Assembly (NCBI GenBank): GCA_946122785.1
Contig: CAMGYJ010000010.1
Span: 52,080,162 to 52,144,161, forward strand
Direction: 5' to 3'
From: Linum tenue
Lineage: Eukaryota; Streptophyta; Magnoliopsida; Malpighiales; Linaceae
Length of the DNA stretch: 64,000 nt
The notes under the pieces were generated by a model. It had not been told where the DNA came from. It made no database searches and saw nothing but the letters and a program-made list of their open reading frames with translations. How positions within the stretch are numbered: position 1 is the stretch's first letter; the number at the start of each line of letters is the position of its first letter. The position numbers were made by a program, and so were the translations under genes. Positions 24,657 through 37,465 of this stretch are shown piece after piece.

Positions 24657-25378
24657 TAGGTTAATTCACACAAACACAACAATTCATTGACCTCATACTA
24701 TTAAAAAATATATTTTGTTAAGTGAATACTTCTATTGACCATAAGATGATTGTATTAGTTGCATGTATTTATATTAAGGGTTAACTATAACTATTTGTTA
24801 ATTTTTATATTGTATTCATTATGTAAATTGCGAATTGATGCTTTAATCGAAATTTTTTCTCATTTAATGAAATGCGATTGAAAAAGACAAATAAATTCAC
24901 GGAACTTAGTCCCACCAAATTTGCACCTCTAACATCTATTTTCTTATGAACGAACAATGAATTGTATTAACTCCAAGTGGGTGAGATTTGAGTACCAAAT
25001 TCAATAAAAAGGAACTTTTAATTATGGCGTTGATCTTTAGGACTAGATATCATTTCATTAAATTGAGAAACTTTGTGAACTGCACTCAAATGCAAACCGA
25101 CTACTAATTATCGATTAACAACTATTTTCCATCCGCATTTTAAATAAATAAATGTGTATATATATCAAGGGGTTCGTAAAACGAAATTTCAATCCGACTA
25201 AGGTTATGAGACCTTGTGAGTGGCTGTCCGGCCATTAAACTCACATATATATATTATCATCCCAGCCAGCCAACTAAACAAGTAAACAACAACCATAAAC
25301 AGCCACACCATACTTTGGATTTGTCATTAGCGATTAACAATCAATTGATTCTGCCGCCACAATTCCCCACCTTCCCCA

Positions 25379-25386
25379 TATAAATA
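25379..25386 (+). promoter_or_regulatory. TATA box of hexosaminidase copy 1
   Basis: TATAAATA lies 81 bp before the ATG at 25467, a typical plant core-promoter distance. Confidence 0.65.
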
Positions 25387-25466
25387 CTCGCACGTACAGT
25401 AGACCCGCTTAATTGCTACCCCACCAATCTTTTCTTTTATTGCCGGTAAACAACCTCTCCGGCGAG

Positions 25467-27651
25467 ATGGCTCCCATGACCTCTCACCCAATCGCCACAA
25501 GCCACGTCTTCTCCACGATACTCACGGCCCTCCTCCTCCTCATCCATTCTTCAGCCACAGCCACAGCCACAGCCTTGCCGGTCAACGTCTGGCCCAAACC
25601 CACCTCCATATCCTGGTCCTCCCCGTACACGATCGCCACCCTCTCCCCAACCTTCCAATTCGATTCACCCTCATCGCCATCCAACCACTACCTCTCCGCC
25701 GCCGTCGCCCGCTACCACCGCCTCATCTCCTCCGAGCGCCACCGCCCCATATACGACACCACCACCACCAACTTCTCCACATCGCCCACTCCCCTCCAAT
25801 CCCTGTCCATCTCCGTCGTCGACCTCGCCGCCCCGCTCATTCATGGCGTCGACGAGTCCTACACCCTCTCCATCCCCAATCACTCCGCAACCGCCGCAAA
25901 TCTCAGCGCCGCCACCGTGTGGGGGGCCATGCGGGGGCTGGAGACCTTCTCCCAGCTGGTGTGGGGGGGCAGGCGGCGCGTGCCGGTCGGGGTGGAGATC
26001 CGCGACGCTCCACTGTTCGGGCACAGAGGGTTTCTGCTGGACACGTCGAGGAATTTCTATCCGGTGGAGGATATCCTGAGGACGATTAAGGCGATGAGCC
26101 ATAACAAGATGAATGTCTTCCATTGGCACATCACGGACTCGCATTCCTTCCCCCTGGAGCTGCCGTCGGAGCCGGGACTCGCCGCCAAAGGGGCGTACGG
26201 GCGCGGGATGAGGTATTCAGTTGCGGATGTGGGTCGGGTCGTGCAGTACGGGTACGAGCATGGGGTCCGGGTTGTGCCCGAGGTCGACACTCCCGGTAAT
26301 ATATATATATAATAATTAGTGCCGCTCTTTTTTATCTAATTGTGTTATTCCATACTTTCACATTTCTTAACCAAATGTATTAATCGAATAATGATAGTTT
26401 AATAGAGAAAGCTCACAAATGCATTAATCCAAAATTTATCCATCGTTCTTATGAATTGAGTAATTTGACTTCAAGACTCACAAAAATATGATTGATTAAA
26501 CCTGTTTAGTATATTAATTCAATTTATTAATTGCTTTGTTGTTTCTTTGTTGGGGCAAGGGAGAGTGAAAATAGCAAGTTGGCAACAAATTAAAAGATTA
26601 ATAAGTAGCTACAAGATATATAGCTCAAAACAAAACCTCTTTAATTAATTAATCACTAATGTTACCTTGTTAATTTCTTGCAGCACACACGGGTTCCTGG
26701 GCCGGAGCCTACCCAGACATAATAACCTGCGCCGACAAGTTCTGGTGGCCGGCCGGCAGCCCATGGGCCGACCGGTTAGCTGCGGAGCCAGGAACCGGGC
26801 AGCTCAACCCGCTCCACCCAAAAACCTACGAAGTCGTGGGGAACGTCATAAACGACATCGCATCCATGTTCCCGGAGCCATTCTTCCACGGCGGCGCCGA
26901 CGAGGTCACCCCGGGTTGCTGGAAAGCCGACCCGTCCATCCAATCCTTCCTCTCCCAACAAAACGGCACCCTCAGCCAAATCCTCGAAACCTTCATCAAC
27001 AAGACGCTCCCCATAATCACATCCCACAACAAGACCGCCGTGTACTGGGAAGACGTCATCCTAGCTCCTGACGTCAAAGTCAACCCGGCTGTTTTTTCAC
27101 CCGAGCACACCGTGTTCCAGACGTGGAACAACGGGCCCAACAACACCAAGCTGCTGACTGCGGCGGGGTACCGGGTCATCGTCTCGTCGTGGGAGTTCTA
27201 CTACCTGGACTGCGGCCACGGCGACTTCTTGGGGAACGACAGCCAGTACGACCGCCCGCCGACGAGCAGCGACGTGGACAGCAACGGCGGATCGTGGTGC
27301 GGGCCGTACAAGACGTGGCAGAAGGTGTACAACTATGACATAACGCATGGGTTGAGCGAGGTGGAAAAGGGGAGGGTGTTGGGTGCTGAGGTGGCATTGT
27401 GGTCGGAGCAGGCGGACGGGGCGGTGCTGGACGCGAGGGTTTGGCCGCGAGCGGCGGCGATGGCGGAGGCGATGTGGTCCGGGAATCGGGACGAGAAGGG
27501 GATAAAGAGGTATGCGGAGGCGACGGATCGGTTGAACGAGTGGAGGTATAGGATGGTCGGGAGAGGGATTATGGCCGAACCGATTCAACCGTTGTGGTGC
27601 CTCAGGAACCCAGGGATGTGCAACACCGTTAAGCCGTTCGTCGCTCAATGA
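25467..27651 (+). CDS. Beta-N-acetylhexosaminidase, GH20, HEXO2-like (copy 1)
   Basis: The enzyme removes terminal beta-linked N-acetylglucosamine or -galactosamine from glycoprotein glycans, probably at the plasma membrane or outside the cell. Exons are 25467-26295 and 26684-27651, joined by a GT-AG intron (donor GTAATA, acceptor TTCTTGCAG), giving 598 residues. An upstream in-frame TTG was not used as the start; ATG 25467 begins a good signal peptide with a Leu-rich core (about residues 15-28). The GH20 N-terminal domain spans about 37-170. The catalytic barrel opens with [19 protein letters not shown] (about 181-198), then [11 protein letters not shown] (about 219-229). The catalytic Asp-Glu pair is D349-E350 in [13 protein letters not shown], and ALWSEQ lies near the C-terminus. 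The two-exon layout fits the HEXO2 type rather than the many-exon HEXO1/3. Several N-glycosylation sites (NKT, NGT, NDS) fit secretion. Confidence 0.93.
26296..26683 (+). other. Intron of hexosaminidase copy 1
   Basis: The 388-bp AT-rich intron splits the codon for the Ala in DTPAHTGSW. It contains a four-A run at 26627-26630 that is five A in copies 2 and 3. Confidence 0.85.
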
Positions 27652-28576
27652 GACATCAATGTTGAATTGCTTGAATTTGGAGAAGCTAAGTACGCAAGTA
27701 TCACACGTTGTTTCTTAATTATAATAGGTTTTGACTTTGTTGATCATATAATTTCGTATTTGGTCTCCGGAGTTTGGAAAGGAGTGAAGATGAGACAATC
27801 GTGGTGAGTGCAAATGGCAATGCCCGGTGCCGGCAGCCGCTTGCCCAATGATTAATTATTTAATGCAAAGCCGTCGCCGTGGCTGGTGGCTAATGGGTCC
27901 TCGTTCTCGTCCCAATGTCACATATTGTTTTTCTTAATTAAGTTCCGGCCAAGTGTATTTCCCGTAATATAAAAACGACGAGCAAAGTGATCCATATATA
28001 ACTCAAATCAAACTTTAAAATAACATATATATATACACAAACATTTGAATTGATCTAGTCTAAATAGATTAGATTGTAAGTGGAATTGCAGTCCCTGACT
28101 TTACCTTCCCCTCTCTTATTCCTCCGGCAGTGGAGCAGTGGAAAATAGGGGTGTTTAAACGGAATAGTTATCGTGGTAACCATTTTAACTGATAATATTT
28201 GGATAATTTGGTTTGGTTAATTTGGTTAATTGGTTGGTTTAGTTAAACTTTTTTAGGTTGTTTGGTTTATGTGGTTTGGTTTGGTTTAAGATACTCATAA
28301 CCAGTCAAACCAAATTAATCAGTTAAATAATTAGTAATATATCTAATATATATTATATATACATACTTAGTACTTTGCATAACCCCTCAAGAGTTAAACG
28401 CTTGATCCTTTTATGCTCATAAAAAATAAAACTCAATATTGTTTCTATACAATATATTTGTAGAGTGTAGACCACAACATGTGGATGCCTACTTTAGATA
28501 AAAACTCATCCATAATGTTGGATGAAAACTTGAAAGGAAGGTCTTTTTCGGCCTATGAAAATTGCTAAAAGACTAG

Positions 28577-29746
28577 GGGGTCGTTTGGATGGACCATTCT
28601 CAAAATGAGACAATTTAGATCAAAAGACTCATTTTTGAAAACGAGTCAATTTTATGAGGAAATCTGTGCAGAATGTGTCGTTTGGCATGATCTGAGAGAT
28701 AGAGAAATATGAGTGGCCATTTTGTGAAAATTGCTATTTTATCATTTTCTTATACAAGTTTTTCTATCTATTTCTGGGTTTCTTTCTATTGAGTTCATCA
28801 TCTACAAAAATATATACATATACCGTCGAGTTCACCATATCCACTCACATGCAATCAATTTCCTTATGGTTTTGATTTTCGTACAAGTGGGCTTTCACAT
28901 GACCAACAAACGAAATCGAAACAGGGGTGTTTTGCTTTGGTTTCTGTTGATTGCAATCCCCATCTCGCCGTTGCTTTTGAAGTTTTGGCAGAGACAATAA
29001 GAGATTAGAACGGAGATCAGGAATAAAACACGATAACAAGAAGAGACGTCTTTGTCTCGCCAATGAGAGATGCGGCCTCTGAACCGATACAAAACAAAAT
29101 TGAAAATCGATTTCTTCTTCTCCTCCTATAACCCTACCCACAACGAATTCAACGCCAAAAAACAATCCAAAACCCTCATGCAACGAAATTGATTTCTTCT
29201 TTTGTTGGAAAGAGAAGCTTGGTCGCAGGGAAAGAGCAGTTCGATTTCTTCTTCTGCCCAGGACATCGCTTCCCTCGTAGCAAGACTGAAGCAAACTGAT
29301 TACCGACTATACTCTCCCGGGATTCCTCCAGCAGATCATCCGCGAGAGAGAAGAACAGATCTTCCCTCTGCTCGCCATCAAAGAGCAAATCGACAGATTT
29401 TCGTTTTCCGCCAGATAAAAGAAAGAGAAGGAGAGAAGAAAGAGAAGAGAGAATAAGAACCATCGACAGGGAAAAAGAAGGAGAAAGGGGAAAGTGGTTC
29501 TCGGCAGAAATAAAAGGGAAATTTTCTTTATTATTGGAAGGGCCCACAATAAACGCGCCAATTCACATTTCTTACCCCTACCCCAGATATTTCTAATTGA
29601 ACCCTAACGGAACAATTGAAATTCCCCCAGTCCAAAATGTTCCATTTTTATTTTATGCTGCCAAATGAGATAATTTGACCCAATAGTCTCATTTTGAGTC
29701 AATTGGGTTAAATTGCCTCATGCAATAGATCCATCCAAACGACCCC
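28577..29746. mobile_element. Non-autonomous TIR element in tandem unit 2
   Basis: It matches the element in unit 1, with the same 17-bp TIRs and the same flanking TAG, and was copied along with the unit. Confidence 0.75.
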
Positions 29747-30468
29747 TAGGTTAATTCACACAAACACAACAATTCATTGACCTCATACTATTAAAAAATA
29801 TATTTTGTTAAGTGAATACTTCTATTGACCATAAGATGATTGTATTAGTTGCATGTATTTATATTAAGGGTTAACTATAACTATTTGTTAATTTTTATAT
29901 TGTATTCATTATGTAAATTGCGAATTGATGCTTTAATCGAAATTTTTTCTCATTTAATGAAATGCGATTGAAAAAGACAAATAAATTCACGGAACTTAGT
30001 CCCACCAAATTTGCACCTCTAACATCTATTTTCTTATGAACGAACAATGAATTGTATTAACTCCAAGTGGGTGAGATTTGAGTACCAAATTCAATAAAAA
30101 GGAACTTTTAATTATGGCGTTGATCTTTAGGACTAGATATCATTTCATTAAATTGAGAAACTTTGTGAACTGCACTCAAATGCAAACCGACTACTAATTA
30201 TCGATTAACAACTATTTTCCATCCGCATTTTAAATAAATAAATGTGTATATATATCAAGGGGTTCGTAAAACGAAATTTCAATCCGACTAAGGTTATGAG
30301 ACCTTGTGAGTGGCTGTCCGGCCATTAAACTCACATATATATATTATCATCCCAGCCAGCCAACTAAACAAGTAAACAACAACCATAAACAGCCACACCA
30401 TACTTTGGATTTGTCATTAGCGATTAACAATCAATTGATTCTGCCGCCACAATTCCCCACCTTCCCCA

Positions 30469-30476
30469 TATAAATA
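30469..30476 (+). promoter_or_regulatory. TATA box of hexosaminidase copy 2
   Basis: TATAAATA lies 81 bp before the copy-2 ATG, identical to copy 1. Confidence 0.65.
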
Positions 30477-30556
30477 CTCGCACGTACAGTAGACCCGCTT
30501 AATTGCTACCCCACCAATCTTTTCTTTTATTGCCGGTAAACAACCTCTCCGGCGAG

Positions 30557-32742
30557 ATGGCTCCCATGACCTCTCACCCAATCGCCACAAGCCACGTCTT
30601 CTCCACGATACTCACGGCCCTCCTCCTCCTCATCCATTCTTCAGCCACAGCCACAGCCACAGCCTTGCCGGTCAACGTCTGGCCCAAACCCACCTCCATA
30701 TCCTGGTCCTCCCCGTACACGATCGCCACCCTCTCCCCAACCTTCCAATTCGATTCACCCTCATCGCCATCCAACCACTACCTCTCCGCCGCCGTCGCCC
30801 GCTACCACCGCCTCATCTCCTCCGAGCGCCACCGCCCCATATACGACACCACCACCACCAACTTCTCCACATCGCCCACTCCCCTCCAATCCCTGTCCAT
30901 CTCCGTCGTCGACCTCGCCGCCCCGCTCATTCATGGCGTCGACGAGTCCTACACCCTCTCCATCCCCAATCACTCCGCAACCGCCGCAAATCTCAGCGCC
31001 GCCACCGTGTGGGGGGCCATGCGGGGGCTGGAGACCTTCTCCCAGCTGGTGTGGGGGGGCAGGCGGCGCGTGCCGGTCGGGGTGGAGATCCGCGACGCTC
31101 CACTGTTCGGGCACAGAGGGTTTCTGCTGGACACGTCGAGGAATTTCTATCCGGTGGAGGATATCCTGAGGACGATTAAGGCGATGAGCCATAACAAGAT
31201 GAATGTCTTCCATTGGCACATCACGGACTCGCATTCCTTCCCCCTGGAGCTGCCGTCGGAGCCGGGACTCGCCGCCAAAGGGGCGTACGGGCGCGGGATG
31301 AGGTATTCAGTTGCGGATGTGGGTCGGGTCGTGCAGTACGGGTACGAGCATGGGGTCCGGGTTGTGCCCGAGGTCGACACTCCCGGTAATATATATATAT
31401 AATAATTAGTGCCGCTCTTTTTTATCTAATTGTGTTATTCCATACTTTCACATTTCTTAACCAAATGTATTAATCGAATAATGATAGTTTAATAGAGAAA
31501 GCTCACAAATGCATTAATCCAAAATTTATCCATCGTTCTTATGAATTGAGTAATTTGACTTCAAGACTCACAAAAATATGATTGATTAAACCTGTTTAGT
31601 ATATTAATTCAATTTATTAATTGCTTTGTTGTTTCTTTGTTGGGGCAAGGGAGAGTGAAAATAGCAAGTTGGCAACAAATTAAAAGATTAATAAGTAGCT
31701 ACAAGATATATAGCTCAAAAACAAAACCTCTTTAATTAATTAATCACTAATGTTACCTTGTTAATTTCTTGCAGCACACACGGGTTCCTGGGCCGGAGCC
31801 TACCCAGACATAATAACCTGCGCCGACAAGTTCTGGTGGCCGGCCGGCAGCCCATGGGCCGACCGGTTAGCTGCGGAGCCAGGAACCGGGCAGCTCAACC
31901 CGCTCCACCCAAAAACCTACGAAGTCGTGGGGAACGTCATAAACGACATCGCATCCATGTTCCCGGAGCCATTCTTCCACGGCGGCGCCGACGAGGTCAC
32001 CCCGGGTTGCTGGAAAGCCGACCCGTCCATCCAATCCTTCCTCTCCCAACAAAACGGCACCCTCAGCCAAATCCTCGAAACCTTCATCAACAAGACGCTC
32101 CCCATAATCACATCCCACAACAAGACCGCCGTGTACTGGGAAGACGTCATCCTAGCTCCTGACGTCAAAGTCAACCCGGCTGTTTTTTCACCCGAGCACA
32201 CCGTGTTCCAGACGTGGAACAACGGGCCCAACAACACCAAGCTGCTGACTGCGGCGGGGTACCGGGTCATCGTCTCGTCGTGGGAGTTCTACTACCTGGA
32301 CTGCGGCCACGGCGACTTCTTGGGGAACGACAGCCAGTACGACCGCCCGCCGACGAGCAGCGACGTGGACAGCAACGGCGGATCGTGGTGCGGGCCGTAC
32401 AAGACGTGGCAGAAGGTGTACAACTATGACATAACGCATGGGTTGAGCGAGGTGGAAAAGGGGAGGGTGTTGGGTGCTGAGGTGGCATTGTGGTCGGAGC
32501 AGGCGGACGGGGCGGTGCTGGACGCGAGGGTTTGGCCGCGAGCGGCGGCGATGGCGGAGGCGATGTGGTCCGGGAATCGGGACGAGAAGGGGATAAAGAG
32601 GTATGCGGAGGCGACGGATCGGTTGAACGAGTGGAGGTATAGGATGGTCGGGAGAGGGATTATGGCCGAACCGATTCAACCGTTGTGGTGCCTCAGGAAC
32701 CCAGGGATGTGCAACACCGTTAAGCCGTTCGTCGCTCAATGA
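30557..32742 (+). CDS. Beta-N-acetylhexosaminidase, GH20, HEXO2-like (copy 2)
   Basis: Exons 30557-31385 and 31775-32742 encode the same 598-residue protein as copy 1; I saw no coding difference. The intron is one base longer (A run). Promoter and signal peptide are intact, so it should be as functional as copy 1 if the assembly is right. Like copy 1, its stop codon lies only 24 bp before the start of the next unit, so transcripts would have to end in sequence derived from the neighbouring unit's upstream spacer. Confidence 0.9.
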
Positions 32743-33665
32743 GACATCAATGTTGAATTGCTTGAATTTGGAGAAGCTAAGTACGCAAGTATCACACGTT
32801 GTTTCTTAATTATAATAGGTTTTGACTTTGTTGATCATATAATTTCGTATTTGGTCTCCGGAGTTTGGAAAGGAGTGAAGATGAGACAATCGTGGTGAGT
32901 GCAAATGGCAATGCCCGGTGCCGGCAGCCGCTTGCCCAATGATTAATTATTTAATGCAAAGCCGTCGCCGTGGCTGGTGGCTAATGGGTCCTCGTTCTCG
33001 TCCCAATGTCACATATTGTTTTTCTTAATTAAGTTCCGGCCAAGTGTATTTCCCGTAATATAAAAACGACGAGCAAAGTGATCCATATATAACTCAAATC
33101 AAACTTTAAAATAACATATATATATACACAAACATTTGAATTGATCTAGTCTAAATAGATTAGATTGTAAGTGGAATTGCAGTCCCTGACTTTACCTTCC
33201 CCTCTCTTATTCCTCCGGCAGTGGAGCAGTGGAAAATAGGGGTGTTTAAACGGAATAGTTATCGTGGTAACCATTTTAACTGATAATATTTGGATAATTT
33301 GGTTTGGTTAATTTGGTTAATTGGTTGGTTTAGTTAAACTTTTTAGGTTGTTTGGTTTATGTGGTTTGGTTTGGTTTAAGATACTCATAACCAGTCAAAC
33401 CAAATTAATCAGTTAAATAATTAGTAATATATCTAATATATATTATATATACATACTTAGTACTTTGCATAACCCCTCAAGAGTTAAACGCTTGATCCTT
33501 TTATGCTCATAAAAAATAAAACTCAATATTGTTTCTATACAATATATTTGTAGAGTGTAGACCACAACATGTGGATGCCTACTTTAGATAAAAACTCATC
33601 CATAATGTTGGATGAAAACTTGAAAGGAAGGTCTTTTCGGCCTATGAAAATTGCTAAAAGACTAG

Positions 33666-34835
33666 GGGGTCGTTTGGATGGACCATTCTCAAAATGAGAC
33701 AATTTAGATCAAAAGACTCATTTTTGAAAACGAGTCAATTTTATGAGGAAATCTGTGCAGAATGTGTCGTTTGGCATGATCTGAGAGATAGAGAAATATG
33801 AGTGGCCATTTTGTGAAAATTGCTATTTTATCATTTTCTTATACAAGTTTTTCTATCTATTTCTGGGTTTCTTTCTATTGAGTTCATCATCTACAAAAAT
33901 ATATACATATACCGTCGAGTTCACCATATCCACTCACATGCAATCAATTTCCTTATGGTTTTGATTTTCGTACAAGTGGGCTTTCACATGACCAACAAAC
34001 GAAATCGAAACAGGGGTGTTTTGCTTTGGTTTCTGTTGATTGCAATCCCCATCTCGCCGTTGCTTTTGAAGTTTTGGCAGAGACAATAAGAGATTAGAAC
34101 GGAGATCAGGAATAAAACACGATAACAAGAAGAGACGTCTTTGTCTCGCCAATGAGAGATGCGGCCTCTGAACCGATACAAAACAAAATTGAAAATCGAT
34201 TTCTTCTTCTCCTCCTATAACCCTACCCACAACGAATTCAACGCCAAAAAACAATCCAAAACCCTCATGCAACGAAATTGATTTCTTCTTTTGTTGGAAA
34301 GAGAAGCTTGGTCGCAGGGAAAGAGCAGTTCGATTTCTTCTTCTGCCCAGGACATCGCTTCCCTCGTAGCAAGACTGAAGCAAACTGATTACCGACTATA
34401 CTCTCCCGGGATTCCTCCAGCAGATCATCCGCGAGAGAGAAGAACAGATCTTCCCTCTGCTCGCCATCAAAGAGCAAATCGACAGATTTTCGTTTTCCGC
34501 CAGATAAAAGAAAGAGAAGGAGAGAAGAAAGAGAAGAGAGAATAAGAACCATCGACAGGGAAAAAGAAGGAGAAAGGGGAAAGTGGTTCTCGGCAGAAAT
34601 AAAAGGGAAATTTTCTTTATTATTGGAAGGGCCCACAATAAACGCGCCAATTCACATTTCTTACCCCTACCCCAGATATTTCTAATTGAACCCTAACGGA
34701 ACAATTGAAATTCCCCCAGTCCAAAATGTTCCATTTTTATTTTATGCTGCCAAATGAGATAATTTGACCCAATAGTCTCATTTTGAGTCAATTGGGTTAA
34801 ATTGCCTCATGCAATAGATCCATCCAAACGACCCC
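33666..34835. mobile_element. Non-autonomous TIR element in tandem unit 3
   Basis: It is the third copy of the 1170-bp element, again with a flanking TAG and perfect 17-bp TIRs. Confidence 0.75.
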
Positions 34836-35557
34836 TAGGTTAATTCACACAAACACAACAATTCATTGACCTCATACTATTAAAAAATATATTTTGTTAA
34901 GTGAATACTTCTATTGACCATAAGATGATTGTATTAGTTGCATGTATTTATATTAAGGGTTAACTATAACTATTTGTTAATTTTTATATTGTATTCATTA
35001 TGTAAATTGCGAATTGATGCTTTAATCGAAATTTTTTCTCATTTAATGAAATGCGATTGAAAAAGACAAATAAATTCACGGAACTTAGTCCCACCAAATT
35101 TGCACCTCTAACATCTATTTTCTTATGAACGAACAATGAATTGTATTAACTCCAAGTGGGTGAGATTTGAGTACCAAATTCAATAAAAAGGAACTTTTAA
35201 TTATGGCGTTGATCTTTAGGACTAGATATCATTTCATTAAATTGAGAAACTTTGTGAACTGCACTCAAATGCAAACCGACTACTAATTATCGATTAACAA
35301 CTATTTTCCATCCGCATTTTAAATAAATAAATGTGTATATATATCAAGGGGTTCGTAAAACGAAATTTCAATCCGACTAAGGTTATGAGACCTTGTGAGT
35401 GGCTGTCCGGCCATTAAACTCACATATATATATTATCATCCCAGCCAGCCAACTAAACAAGTAAACAACAACCATAAACAGCCACACCATACTTTGGATT
35501 TGTCATTAGCGATTAACAATCAATTGATTCTGCCGCCACAATTCCCCACCTTCCCCA

Positions 35558-35565
35558 TATAAATA
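35558..35565 (+). promoter_or_regulatory. TATA box of hexosaminidase copy 3
   Basis: TATAAATA is preserved upstream of the truncated third copy, so it could still be transcribed. Confidence 0.6.
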
Positions 35566-35645
35566 CTCGCACGTACAGTAGACCCGCTTAATTGCTACCC
35601 CACCAATCTTTTCTTTTATTGCCGGTAAACAACCTCTCCGGCGAG

Positions 35646-37465
35646 ATGGCTCCCATGACCTCTCACCCAATCGCCACAAGCCACGTCTTCTCCACGATAC
35701 TCACGGCCCTCCTCCTCCTCATCCATTCTTCAGCCACAGCCACAGCCACAGCCTTGCCGGTCAACGTCTGGCCCAAACCCACCTCCATATCCTGGTCCTC
35801 CCCGTACACGATCGCCACCCTCTCCCCAACCTTCCAATTCGATTCACCCTCATCGCCATCCAACCACTACCTCTCCGCCGCCGTCGCCCGCTACCACCGC
35901 CTCATCTCCTCCGAGCGCCACCGCCCCATATACGACACCACCACCACCAACTTCTCCACATCGCCCACTCCCCTCCAATCCCTGTCCATCTCCGTCGTCG
36001 ACCTCGCCGCCCCGCTCATTCATGGCGTCGACGAGTCCTACACCCTCTCCATCCCCAATCACTCCGCAACCGCCGCAAATCTCAGCGCCGCCACCGTGTG
36101 GGGGGCCATGCGGGGGCTGGAGACCTTCTCCCAGCTGGTGTGGGGGGGCAGGCGGCGCGTGCCGGTCGGGGTGGAGATCCGCGACGCTCCACTGTTCGGG
36201 CACAGAGGGTTTCTGCTGGACACGTCGAGGAATTTCTATCCGGTGGAGGATATCCTGAGGACGATTAAGGCGATGAGCCATAACAAGATGAATGTCTTCC
36301 ATTGGCACATCACGGACTCGCATTCCTTCCCCCTGGAGCTGCCGTCGGAGCCGGGACTCGCCGCCAAAGGGGCGTACGGGCGCGGGATGAGGTATTCAGT
36401 TGCGGATGTGGGTCGGGTCGTGCAGTACGGGTACGAGCATGGGGTCCGGGTTGTGCCCGAGGTCGACACTCCCGGTAATATATATATATAATAATTAGTG
36501 CCGCTCTTTTTTATCTAATTGTGTTATTCCATACTTTCACATTTCTTAACCAAATGTATTAATCGAATAATGATAGTTTAATAGAGAAAGCTCACAAATG
36601 CATTAATCCAAAATTTATCCATCGTTCTTATGAATTGAGTAATTTGACTTCAAGACTCACAAAAATATGATTGATTAAACCTGTTTAGTATATTAATTCA
36701 ATTTATTAATTGCTTTGTTGTTTCTTTGTTGGGGCAAGGGAGAGTGAAAATAGCAAGTTGGCAACAAATTAAAAGATTAATAAGTAGCTACAAGATATAT
36801 AGCTCAAAAACAAAACCTCTTTAATTAATTAATCACTAATGTTACCTTGTTAATTTCTTGCAGCACACACGGGTTCCTGGGCCGGAGCCTACCCAGACAT
36901 AATAACCTGCGCCGACAAGTTCTGGTGGCCGGCCGGCAGCCCATGGGCCGACCGGTTAGCTGCGGAGCCAGGAACCGGGCAGCTCAACCCGCTCCACCCA
37001 AAAACCTACGAAGTCGTGGGGAACGTCATAAACGACATCGCATCCATGTTCCCGGAGCCATTCTTCCACGGCGGCGCCGACGAGGTCACCCCGGGTTGCT
37101 GGAAAGCCGACCCGTCCATCCAATCCTTCCTCTCCCAACAAAACGGCACCCTCAGCCAAATCCTCGAAACCTTCATCAACAAGACGCTCCCCATAATCAC
37201 ATCCCACAACAAGACCGCCGTGTACTGGGAAGACGTCATCCTAGCTCCTGACGTCAAAGTCAACCCGGCTGTTTTTTCACCCGAGCACACCGTGTTCCAG
37301 ACGTGGAACAACGGGCCCAACAACACCAAGCTGCTGACTGCGGCGGGGTACCGGGTCATCGTCTCGTCGTGGGAGTTCTACTACCTGGACTGCGGCCACG
37401 GCGACTTCTTGGGAATGATTTCTAACATTTTGATGAATGAAAACGTTGATTTTTCTCCTCTTTAG
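35646..37465 (+). pseudogene. Truncated, chimeric hexosaminidase (copy 3)
   Basis: Exon 1 (35646-36474) and the start of exon 2 (from 36864) match copies 1 and 2, including the catalytic Asp-Glu pair. Homology stops at 37413. The frame then runs through 16 unrelated codons to a stop at 37463-37465, giving a predicted 476-residue chimera. About 140 C-terminal residues are missing, including the ALWSEQ segment and the last part of the barrel, so an active enzyme is unlikely. The TATA box, start codon and intron signals are unchanged. Confidence 0.88.

Larger units (their letters stand above)
22588..27675 (+). repeat. Tandem unit 1 (5.09 kb) with hexosaminidase gene
   Basis: The unit begins TTTGGAGAAGCTAAG and ends 24 bp after the hexosaminidase stop codon. 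It holds about 0.9 kb of AT-rich spacer, a 1170-bp TIR element, more spacer, a TATA promoter and the complete two-exon gene. Units 2 and 3 repeat the same order with virtually the same bases. Confidence 0.97.
27676..32766 (+). repeat. Tandem unit 2 (5.09 kb)
   Basis: This is a head-to-tail copy of unit 1. By eye I found only run-length differences: a T run at 28249-28254 (six against five), a T run at 28544-28548 (five against four) and an intron A run at 31717-31721 (five against four). Confidence 0.97.
32767..37413 (+). repeat. Tandem unit 3, truncated
   Basis: The unit matches units 1 and 2 from its start until CTTCTTGGG at 37413 in exon 2 and then changes abruptly to unrelated sequence. 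The A run in the intron (36806-36810) has five bases as in unit 2, while the two T runs match unit 1. Confidence 0.95.

Noticed and set aside
23050..24936. TAGGGGTG start near 23059 and CACCTCTA near 24928 as a hAT element around the TIR element in tandem unit 1
   Set aside because: The flanking 8-mers do not match, so there is no target duplication to support it.
25413..25466. Upstream start of the hexosaminidase frame
   Set aside because: The codon at 25413 is TTG. The first ATG (25467) gives a proper signal peptide at a sensible distance from the TATA box.
25484..26144. Long minus-strand ORFs opposite the hexosaminidase exons (also in copies 2 and 3)
   Set aside because: They arise from GC-rich third positions of the sense gene, have low-complexity Gly/Val-rich translations and no family features.
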